6,043 bases of DNA from Hymenobacter sp. (lineage in GTDB: Bacteria; Bacteroidota; Bacteroidia; Cytophagales; Hymenobacteraceae), in the NCBI GenBank assembly GCA_025362615.1, contig JANYFQ010000540.1:1-6043 (forward strand). Direction: 5' to 3'. Below are positions 1 through 5,218 of this stretch, piece after piece; positions within the stretch are counted from its first letter, which is position 1, and each line of letters begins with the position of its first letter. The position numbers and the translations under genes were made by a program. The notes under the pieces are model-generated. The model was not told where the DNA came from, did not search any database, and was given only the letters and a program-made list of their open reading frames with translations.

Positions 1-903
1 GTCATCGACGATGATTTCCACGCCCGTCGCCGCCTCCAAAGCCCGGATGTTCCGCCCCTCCCGGCCGATGATTTTGCCCTTAATGTCGTCGCTCTCAATG
101 TTGAACACCGACACGCAGTTCTCCACCGCGTGCTCCGAAGCCGTGCGCTGAATGGTTTCGAGCACGATTTTCTTCGCGTCCTTGGTGGCCGTCAGCCTGG
201 CCTGCGCCACGGTGTCCTTAATGTAAGAGCTGGCCTGGATTTGGGCCTCGTTTTTGAGGCTTTCCACGAGCTGTTCCCGCGCTTCGGCGGCGGTGAGGTT
301 GGCGATGGTTTCAAGCTGCCGCTGCACGCCGTGCAGTTCGGCTTCGGCCTCGGCCTGCTTGGCTTCGAGTTCGGCCAGGGCGGCTTCGTGGGCGGCGAGG
401 TGGCGTTCGGTTTGGGCTTCGAGCTTGTCGCGCAGGGCCTGGGTATCGGCCTGGTTTTTCTCGCGGGCCTTTTCGAGGTCGGTTTCCTTGCGTTGCAGTT
501 GTTCGAGCTGGCGTTGGGTGGTGTCGGTCAGCAGCTTGATGCTGGTTTCCTGTTCCGTTACGCCCTGGCGGCGGGCCACCAATTCCTGCTCCAGGGCCTG
601 CTTCTGGCGCAGTAAGTCCTGCTCCAGGGCCTGTTTTTGGCGGCGGCTTTCCTTCTCAAACTCGTCGCGCAGGTTCTTAAACTTGTTCTTCGACTGCTCC
701 AGCCGCTCGTCGGCTTGCTGGATTTTTTCGTCGCGCAGGCGCGAGCCTTCGGTTTCGGCTTCGCGCAGCAGTTTTTGGGCAGCCGCCTGGGCCGCGCCTT
801 CGTGGTCGTGCCGGGCTTTGCCGGCGAGCTGCCGGCCCACCACCACGCCCACCACAAGGGCGGCCACGGCGGCAAGCAGACAGTATAACACAATGTCAGT
901 CAT
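1..903 (-). CDS. rny: Ribonuclease Y, N-terminal 301 codons (3' end beyond the window)
   Basis: RNase Y is a membrane-anchored endoribonuclease that starts mRNA decay; this assignment rests on domain order. The reading frame is open from the ATG at 901-903 to the left edge. Residues about 4-23 form one hydrophobic membrane segment (IVLYCLLAAVAALVVGVVVG). A long charged coiled coil rich in Glu, Gln, Lys and Arg follows, to about residue 225. Residues 275-301 start the KH RNA-binding domain with its GxxG loop (KIIGREGRNIRALE). Family members are usually about 520 aa, so the rest of KH and the catalytic HD domain lie outside the window and cannot be checked here. The start is supported because the membrane segment begins right after it and no longer in-frame start is plausible. 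Residues 90-111 are two near-identical 11-residue units. zapA lies upstream on the same strand, with a 140-bp gap that contains a hairpin and a -7-like element. Confidence 0.95.
   Translation of the reverse strand, partial: MTDIVLYCLLAAVAALVVGVVVGRQLAGKARHDHEGAAQAAAQKLLREAETEGSRLRDEKIQQADERLEQSKNKFKNLRDEFEKESRRQKQALEQDLLRQKQALEQELVARRQGVTEQETSIKLLTDTTQRQLEQLQRKETDLEKAREKNQADTQALRDKLEAQTERHLAAHEAALAELEAKQAEAEAELHGVQRQLETIANLTAAEAREQLVESLKNEAQIQASSYIKDTVAQARLTATKDAKKIVLETIQRTASEHAVENCVSVFNIESDDIKGKIIGREGRNIRALEAATGVEIIVDD
571..636 (-). repeat. 33-bp in-frame tandem repeat in the RNase Y coiled coil
   Basis: Two adjacent 33-bp units (604-636 and 571-603) encode KQALEQDLLRQ and KQALEQELVAR, residues 90-100 and 101-111. 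A 17-bp stretch is identical between the copies (plus strand 584-600 and 617-633). Eleven residues is a hendecad, a natural coiled-coil period, so the duplication lengthens the stalk without breaking the helix. Confidence 0.8.
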
Positions 904-907
904 AAAA

Positions 908-939
908 TTATGGTTTTTGAGAAAGGTAAAAAACCATAA
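908..939 (-). promoter_or_regulatory. Leader hairpin and -7-like element just before rny
   Basis: A perfect 11-bp inverted repeat (908-918 and 929-939, TTATGGTTTTT on both strands) encloses a 10-nt loop and ends 4 nt before the rny ATG. The loop side reads TACCTTTC on the minus strand (928 to 921), one base off the Bacteroidota -7 consensus TAnnTTTG. No good -33 element lies 19-21 nt upstream; the only TTTG (944-941) is 12 nt away. The 13-mer TTTTACCTTTCTC also occurs in front of zapA. If the promoter is used, the mRNA would have a leader of about 10 nt and would lack the upstream arm. A transcript reading through from zapA would carry the whole hairpin. Confidence 0.45.
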
Positions 940-941
940 CC

Positions 942-1040
942 AAACGAGGTGCCCACCCCTGGGCTTCCGGCGGCGCGGCCGATTGCCGCGCCCACTGCCG
1001 GGGCATTTTATTCAGCGCCTGCTGCCAGGCTCTCAACCGC
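942..1040 (-). ncRNA. Candidate 6S-type RNA in the zapA-rny spacer
   Basis: The 140-bp gap between zapA and rny is unusually GC-rich and structured in the minus-strand direction. It contains an 8-bp stem GGCGCGGC/GCCGCGCC with a 5-nt loop (AATCG), extended past a 4-nt bulge by CCGGC/GCCGG. This is flanked by TGCC/GGCA and a large asymmetric internal loop, with a small CAGC-AGGC-GCUG hairpin on the 5' side. 6S RNA is a roughly rod-like RNA with a central bubble that binds RNA polymerase, and it is a neighbour of zapA in several bacterial groups. The position is therefore suggestive. I saw no promoter at its 5' end, the ends are approximate, and an unrelated structured leader is equally possible. 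Confidence 0.4.
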
Positions 1041-1043
1041 TGC

Positions 1044-1337
1044 CTACCGCATCGCCGTGGCCCCGGCCAGCAGGGCATCCAGGCGTTCGAGGCGTTCGGT
1101 GAGGGCAGCATCCGTGCCATCCTTTTCCTGGCTAACCTTCTGCTGGTCAGCCAAAATAGAGAGGGCAATCATGGCCAGCAAGTCCTGCTTGTCCTGAATG
1201 CCGTAATCTTCCCGAAACTCGCGCAGCTTCTCGGCCAACGCCCGACCAGCCGCCCGCAGCCGCTCTTCTTCGACGACGCTCACCCGCATGGGGTACTCGC
1301 GGTCGGCAACGCGGATTTTGATGGATAGCTCGGACAT
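1044..1337 (-). CDS. zapA: Cell division protein ZapA
   Basis: ZapA binds FtsZ in the cytoplasm and promotes bundling and stability of the Z ring. The 97-aa product is the normal size for the family. It starts with the typical short beta segments (IKIRVADREYPMRVS, residues 6-20), followed by an alpha helix with the EEERLR pattern. A hydrophobic helix comes next (DLLAMIALSILADQQKV, about residues 52-68), the dimer and tetramer helix of the family. The tail (about 76-97) is a short heptad-like helix with leucines. The ATG at 1335-1337 is the only reasonable start, because the beta strand begins within six residues. A -7-like TACCTTTC lies 46 nt upstream. A small coiled-coil gene lies upstream on the same strand and rny downstream. 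Confidence 0.92.
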   Translation of the reverse strand: MSELSIKIRVADREYPMRVSVVEEERLRAAGRALAEKLREFREDYGIQDKQDLLAMIALSILADQQKVSQEKDGTDAALTERLERLDALLAGATAMR

Positions 1338-1383
1338 TTCGGGGGGCGGCAGTCGGTAACGGGGAGTCGGTTGTTGGTTGAGA

Positions 1384-1413
1384 GAAAGGTAAAACGAATG
1401 CTTTTTGTCAGAA
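1384..1413 (-). promoter_or_regulatory. Probable zapA promoter
   Basis: On the minus strand TACCTTTC (1391 to 1384) matches the Bacteroidota -7 element TAnnTTTG in seven of eight positions. Seventeen bases upstream is TTCTG (1413-1409), a weak -33 match within a locally AT-rich stretch (about 1383-1440) that stands out from the GC-rich surroundings. The predicted transcript would begin near 1377, leaving a leader of about 40 nt. The 13-mer containing the -7 element is identical to the one before rny. Confidence 0.45.
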
Positions 1414-1476
1414 TTTATAGCTTGAAAATCATGCTTTTAAAAATCTGGCTGCATATTATCGACCGCTGCGGCAAGT

Positions 1477-1773
1477 CTAGTCCTTTAAGTAAGCAAGGCA
1501 CTTGTCGAGTTCGCGGATGTATTCGTTGAGGCGCTGTTTTAGTACGTGGGCGTGGGTGGGTTCGCCAGCTATGGTTTGCACAAGTTTAACGATATTTTCC
1601 TGGTTTTGCTTTTCCTTGAGCAGTCGGTCGCGGTCGCGGACGTCGGCCCGCAGTTGCTGGTTCATGGTCAGGGTGTCGGCCAGTTCCTCGCGCACCTGCT
1701 GATAGGCAGTCACTAACGCCGTCATTTGCCGTTCGAGGCGGTCGAGTTGCGCGAGTTGTTGGGAGGAGGCCAC
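1477..1773 (-). CDS. Small coiled-coil protein encoded next to zapA
   Basis: The product has no membrane segment or signal peptide and is dominated by one charged coiled coil (LDRLERQ through RDRLLKEKQNQ). It ends with a helical tail LNEYIRELDKCLAYLKD. I do not recognise a named family, but small proteins of this type beside zapA are, as far as I know, common in Bacteroidota. A structural role in division is an inference from position and fold. The start is uncertain. The GTG at 1771-1773 gives 99 codons beginning just before QQLAQLDRLERQ. It follows an AT-rich leader that shares CCCAAAATTT with the pheT leader, and a possible -7 element TACCTTCA lies at 1802-1795. The ATG at 1822-1824 would add a 17-residue proline-rich extension (PQRPAFLPSPKIYFPP) that abuts the repeat array. 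The stop codon is TAA or TAG-type at 1477-1479 in either case. Confidence 0.75.
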   Translation of the reverse strand: MASSQQLAQLDRLERQMTALVTAYQQVREELADTLTMNQQLRADVRDRDRLLKEKQNQENIVKLVQTIAGEPTHAHVLKQRLNEYIRELDKCLAYLKD

Positions 1774-1794
1774 GGGCGGAAAATAAATTTTGGG

Positions 1795-1802
1795 TGAAGG
1801 TA
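1795..1802 (-). promoter_or_regulatory. Possible -7 element of the coiled-coil gene
   Basis: The minus strand reads TACCTTCA here, similar to TAnnTTTG, 22 nt before the GTG at 1773. A 13-bp palindrome AACGCCGGGCGTT (1805-1817) lies just upstream. No -33 match is visible. If functional, it would exclude the ATG at 1824 as the start. Confidence 0.25.
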
Positions 1803-1824
1803 AGAACGCCGGGCGTTGCGGCAT

Positions 1825-2020
1825 CTCGCGTCAGAACGGTGTACCACCAAGCTGTGCTGCCACCGGAGGGGTTTCGCGTTGAAACGATGTACCACCAAGC
1901 TGTGCTTGGTCTCGCGTCGAACGATGTACCACCAAGCTGTGCTTGGTCTCGCGTAGGCTGCCCCTGAACGAAATCGTTCAACGCGAGACCAAGCACAGCT
2001 TGGTGGTACACCGTTCAACG
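1825..2020. repeat. 37-bp palindromic repeat array (three direct copies, one inverted)
   Basis: The unit is about AACGRTGTACCACCAAGC-TGT-GCTTGGTCTCGCGT, and each full unit contains a 7-bp self-complementary core ACCAAGC/GCTTGGT. Copies on the plus strand begin at 1835 (a variant, whose second half diverges into a GCCACCGGAGGGG segment), 1883 and 1920. The last two are tandem with a 37-bp period. The fourth copy is inverted at 1981-2015. It is bounded by CGTTCAACG at 1975-1983 and 2012-2020, again 37 bp apart. The inverted copy starts inside the pheT stop codon (2015-2017). Translations of the region are repetitive (STAWWY or HSLVVHR) and look non-coding. This resembles a dispersed intergenic palindromic (REP- or MITE-like) family; no transposase is nearby. 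Confidence 0.9.
1920..2015 (-). terminator. Large hairpin downstream of pheT, possible transcription barrier
   Basis: The repeat copies 1920-1954 and 1981-2015 are inverted relative to each other and match at 34 of 35 positions. The one difference becomes a G-U pair in a pheT-sense transcript, so the RNA can form an uninterrupted 35-bp stem. The 26-nt loop contains a further palindrome, TGAACGA-AA-TCGTTCA (1965-1980). There is no U-tract after the stem, so it is not a classic intrinsic terminator. A role in protecting or ending the pheT mRNA is inferred. Confidence 0.35.
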
Positions 2021-4483
2021 CCGAATCAAGGCCCCGGCCTGCTTTTCAAACTGCCCAATCAGCCGCTCCATCACTTGGTCGATGGCTTGCTCGCTGAGTG
2101 TTTGGGTGAAATCCTGGAGTAAGAAGCTCACCGAATACGATTTCTTGCCCGGCCCCAGGTTCGGCCCCGCGTACACGTCGAACACATTGACGGTCTGTAA
2201 CAACTTGCGTTCGGTGCGCTGGGCAATCTGCCGCAGTTGCTCGAAGGTAACGGCCTCGTCCACGACCAGCGAAAGGTCGCGGCGCACCTCAGGAAATTTG
2301 GGCAGCTCGCGGGCCACGAGCGTGGCGCGGTATTTTTTAACGAGGTAGTCCCAGTCCAGCTCGGCGTACCAAACGGGCTGGCCCACGTCCAGGGTTTTGA
2401 GGACGGGCGCGGCCACGGCTCCAAGCTGCGCGACGGGCTGATTGTTAAGCAACAACGTCAGTCCCCCGGCCAGGTACGGGTGCGCCGTAGGTTGCGCGGC
2501 CAACCCGCCAAAACCCAGCGAAGCCAGCACCTGCTGCACGGCCCCGGCCACGTCCTGAAACGCCGTTTTCCGGCTCTTGTGCTGCCAGGTTTCGGCCGTG
2601 GCGTGGCCGGTGAGGTAGAGCACGAGCTTGTTTTTCTCGTGGTGTGCGCCGTCGGCGGCCAGGGTATAGGCTTTGCCGAACTCGTACATTTTGAGGTCTT
2701 TCTGGCGGCGGTTAAGGTTGTGCCGCAACACTTCGAGGCCCGAATGCAGCAGCGTGGGCCGCAGGATGTTGAGGTCAATGCTGTTGTAATTCAACACCCG
2801 CACCAGCGCCGGGTCGGCTCCGATTTCGGCCTCAAAATAAGCCGAGTTGGTGAGCGAATTAGTCAGAATTTCGGCAAAGCCCTGCCCGCTGAGCAGGCCG
2901 GCAATTTTCTGGCGCAGCACCTCGGGGTCGGGACTAGGAAAACTGGCCAGGAACGAAGCCGAGTTATAGGGCCTGAGGGCCACGTTATTGTAGCCGTAAA
3001 TCCGCAGGATTTCCTCAATGATGTCGGCCTCGCGGGTCACGTCCACTTTGTGCGGCGGCACCAGCAGCCGCCAGGTTGCCACGCCCGCCGCGTCGGTCGT
3101 CTCTTCGCTGATGACGATTTCGAGGTCTGTCAGAATCTGCCGGATGCGCTCGGGTTCAATCAATTGGCCCACCAGTTTTTCGACTCGGGGCAGGCGCAGC
3201 AGCACCTCGGCCGGGAGCAGCGGCGCGGGGTAGTGGTCGAGGAGGGGCGCGGCCACCACGGCCCCGGCCACTTCGGCCAGCAGCAGGGCGGCGCGGCGCA
3301 GGGCCACGGGCACCATCTCTGGGTCGGTGCCGCGCTCGAAACGGAAGGAAGCATCGGTTTTCAGGCTGTGGGCCTGACTGCTGCGCCGCACCACGGCGGG
3401 GGTAAAGTAGGCACTTTCGAGCAGTACCTGGGTCGTGGCCGCGCTCACGCCGGAGGTTTTGCCGCCGAACACGCCCGCCAGGGCCAGCGCCTGCCCGGTG
3501 CCGTCGGCAATGATGAGGTCGGTGGATGATAACGTGCGTTCTACGCCGTCCAGGGCGAGGAACTGCTGGCCAGCTTCGGCCCGCTTCACGCGCACCTCCA
3601 GGCCCGGTAGTTGCGCCGCATCAAAGGCGTGGAGCGGCTGGCCCAACTCGTGAAGCACGAAGTTAGTCACGTCCACCACGTTGTTTATCGGGGCCAGGCC
3701 AATGCTACGGAGGCGGCGCTGCAGCCATTCGGGCGAGGGCGCTACCCGCACGTTATCAAGCAACAAAGCCGCGTAGCGCGGGCAGGCTTCGGCATCTTCG
3801 ACCGAAATTCCGGCCTGCGCCGGGGCCGTGCCGCGCTCGGCGTACAGCTTGCGGCCCACGCTTTCGAGAGCCACGAAGCCGCTGGTATCGGGCAGGTGGC
3901 AAGGCACTTGCAGCAGCGCCCGCAACTCGCGGGCCACGCCGTAGTGCGAGGCGGCATCGGCCCGGTTGGGCGTGAGGCCGATTTCAAACACCGTATCCGA
4001 AGCCAGCCCGAAGTAGTCAGCGGCGGGCGTGCCGTCGGGCAAGTCGGTGGCAAGCACCAGGATACCGGCGTGCGAAGCGCCCAAACCGATTTCGTCCTCG
4101 GCGCAAATCATGCCCTCGGAGGCCGCGCCGCGAATTTTGGATTTCTTGATTTTGAACGGTTCGCCCGTCGTCGGGTGCAGGGTTGCGCCCTCCAGGGCCA
4201 CCACCACGCGCTGCCCGGCGGCCACGTTGGGGGCGCCGCACACAATCTGGCGCGGGGCACCGTCGCCGACGGCTACCGTGGTCAGGCTCAACTTATCGGC
4301 ATCGGGGTGGCGGGCGCAGGTGAGGACGGTGCCCAGCACCACGCCGCGCAAGCCGCCCGGTACGCTCTCAAGCGAGGCGAGGCTTTCGACTTCGAGGCCG
4401 GAGCCGGTGAGCAAGGCCCCGATGTCGGCAGCCGGTAGTGTGTTCGGAATGAGGGTTTTGAGCCAGTCGTAGGAGATGGTCAT
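2015..4483 (-). CDS. pheT: Phenylalanine--tRNA ligase beta subunit
   Basis: This is the beta chain of the cytoplasmic alpha2beta2 enzyme that charges tRNA(Phe), and it also carries the editing site that removes mischarged Tyr. The 822-aa product is full length. Domains in order: an N-terminal segment beginning MTISYDWLKTLIP; an OB-fold tRNA-binding domain at about 40-155 (HPDADKLSL, VCGAPN, IRGAASEGMICAEDE); B3/B4 editing region at about 215-405 (INNVVDVTNFVLHELGQPLHAFD, then RFERGTDP); B5 at about 425-500 with the metal-binding DVTREADIIEEILRIYGYN; a catalytic-like core at about 520-710; and a C-terminal ferredoxin-fold anticodon-binding domain at about 728-821 (FPEVRRDLSLVVDE, GKKSYSVSFLLQD). 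The ATG at 4481-4483 is chosen over an upstream in-frame ATG at 4585 because a good promoter lies between them and homologues begin MxISxxWL. pheS is not in the window. The stop codon overlaps an inverted repeat. Confidence 0.98.
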   Translation of the reverse strand: MTISYDWLKTLIPNTLPAADIGALLTGSGLEVESLASLESVPGGLRGVVLGTVLTCARHPDADKLSLTTVAVGDGAPRQIVCGAPNVAAGQRVVVALEGATLHPTTGEPFKIKKSKIRGAASEGMICAEDEIGLGASHAGILVLATDLPDGTPAADYFGLASDTVFEIGLTPNRADAASHYGVARELRALLQVPCHLPDTSGFVALESVGRKLYAERGTAPAQAGISVEDAEACPRYAALLLDNVRVAPSPEWLQRRLRSIGLAPINNVVDVTNFVLHELGQPLHAFDAAQLPGLEVRVKRAEAGQQFLALDGVERTLSSTDLIIADGTGQALALAGVFGGKTSGVSAATTQVLLESAYFTPAVVRRSSQAHSLKTDASFRFERGTDPEMVPVALRRAALLLAEVAGAVVAAPLLDHYPAPLLPAEVLLRLPRVEKLVGQLIEPERIRQILTDLEIVISEETTDAAGVATWRLLVPPHKVDVTREADIIEEILRIYGYNNVALRPYNSASFLASFPSPDPEVLRQKIAGLLSGQGFAEILTNSLTNSAYFEAEIGADPALVRVLNYNSIDLNILRPTLLHSGLEVLRHNLNRRQKDLKMYEFGKAYTLAADGAHHEKNKLVLYLTGHATAETWQHKSRKTAFQDVAGAVQQVLASLGFGGLAAQPTAHPYLAGGLTLLLNNQPVAQLGAVAAPVLKTLDVGQPVWYAELDWDYLVKKYRATLVARELPKFPEVRRDLSLVVDEAVTFEQLRQIAQRTERKLLQTVNVFDVYAGPNLGPGKKSYSVSFLLQDFTQTLSEQAIDQVMERLIGQFEKQAGALIRR

Positions 4484-4523
4484 GCAGCGAAATTTTGGGG
4501 GCGGGGGGCCGGGTTGTCGGCGG

Positions 4524-4554
4524 CAAAGGTACGGGCCGGGGCCGGGGGCCAAAA
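4524..4554 (-). promoter_or_regulatory. pheT promoter, Bacteroidota consensus type
   Basis: On the minus strand TACCTTTG (4531 to 4524) is a perfect TAnnTTTG -7 element. TTTG (4553 to 4550, within TTTTGG) lies 18 nt upstream as the -33 element, close to the usual 19-21 nt. The predicted transcript starts near 4517, giving a leader of about 34 nt before the ATG at 4483. This is the clearest promoter in the window. Confidence 0.75.
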
Positions 4555-4608
4555 CCGGCGGGCCGGGCGTAACTTGCTGCTTCAAACCCTTGCAATTTCC
4601 CCGAAACC

Positions 4609-5214
4609 ATGAACGTCCAGCTTCCCGACCGCCCGCATAGGTTCAGCACCGAACTAGAGGAAGGCTTTACCGACGACGAGTTTTTTGAATTTTGCCAACT
4701 CAACCCGGAAATGCGCATAGAGCGCACCGCTAACCACGAAATAATTATCATGCCCCCCGCCGGTTTTGAATCAAGCTCCAGCAGCGGTGACGCTTATTAC
4801 CACCTCAAAACCTGGAGCTTACGGCACCGGCAAGGTCGCACCCTCGACTCGTCGGTCGGCTATCGGCTGCCCAACGGAGCTGTGCTGTCGCCCGATGCGT
4901 CGTGGGTCAGCCCCGAGCGCATGGCCCAGGTGCCGCCTGCCGAGCTACGCGCCTTTCCCCGCCTCTGCCCCGACTTCATCATCGAAGTAAAATCGCCCAC
5001 CGACCGCCCCAACGTGCTGCAAGCCAAGATGGAGCAGTGGATAAACAACGGGGTGCGCCTGGCCTTCATGCTCGACCCCGAAACCGAAACGGCCCACATC
5101 TACCGCCCCGGTCAGCCCCGCGAAGAAGTGCGTGGCTTCGATGGAGAACTCAGCGGCGAGCCGGTGTTGCCCGGCTTTCGGCTCGATTTGCGGGCCTTAC
5201 GCGGGCAGTCATAG
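4609..5214 (+). CDS. Uma2-family (DUF820) putative endonuclease
   Basis: The 201-aa product has the PD-(D/E)xK nuclease-like pattern of the Uma2/DUF820 family. The acidic residue is D96 in LSPDASWV (93-100). It is followed by PDFIIEVKSPTD (121-132), with E126 and K128 forming the ExK pair. Other family marks are the FTDDEFFEFC helix near the N-terminus, IERTANHEIIIMPPAGF (37-53), the helix LQAKMEQWINNGVRLAFMLDP (137-157) and the C-terminal LPGFRLDLRAL. Length is typical and all three core residues are present, so it is probably intact. The biological role of the family is poorly known; nuclease activity is inferred from fold. The ATG at 4609 gives the standard N-terminus. A weak -7-like TAACTTGC lies at 4570-4577, with no clear -33. 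It stands alone, divergent from pheT by 125 bp, with no methylase, toxin, antitoxin or transposase partner visible. Confidence 0.9.
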   Translation: MNVQLPDRPHRFSTELEEGFTDDEFFEFCQLNPEMRIERTANHEIIIMPPAGFESSSSSGDAYYHLKTWSLRHRQGRTLDSSVGYRLPNGAVLSPDASWVSPERMAQVPPAELRAFPRLCPDFIIEVKSPTDRPNVLQAKMEQWINNGVRLAFMLDPETETAHIYRPGQPREEVRGFDGELSGEPVLPGFRLDLRALRGQS

Positions 5215-5218
5215 AATC

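Noticed and set aside
254..1102. 282-codon plus-strand open frame
   Set aside because: It is antisense to rny and runs through the zapA-rny spacer. The Ser/Arg/Ala-rich translation mirrors the coiled-coil codons of rny.
1835..2015. CRISPR array
   Set aside because: Copies are nearly contiguous with no 30-40 bp unique spacers, one copy is inverted, and no cas gene is near.
1586..2018. Minus-strand open frames through the repeat array
   Set aside because: The peptides are simply translated 37-bp repeats (STAWWY or HSLVVHR), then run out of frame across the coiled-coil gene.
1975..2020. 9-bp direct repeats CGTTCAACG as a target-site duplication
   Set aside because: Their 37-bp spacing equals the period of the tandem units at 1883 and 1920, so they are more simply the unit boundaries. 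A true duplication cannot be excluded without an empty site.
2237..3529. 430-codon plus-strand open frame
   Set aside because: It is antisense to the well-conserved pheT, and GC-rich codon bias opens such frames. Its translation is low-complexity, rich in Gly, His, Gln and Val, with no recognisable domain.
3611..4438. 275-codon plus-strand open frame
   Set aside because: It is antisense to the N-terminal half of pheT, with no domain features and no leader signals.
4484..4585. Longer N-terminus for PheT from the ATG at 4585
   Set aside because: The added 34 residues are proline- and glycine-rich and unlike PheT N-termini, and the consensus promoter at 4524-4554 lies inside them.
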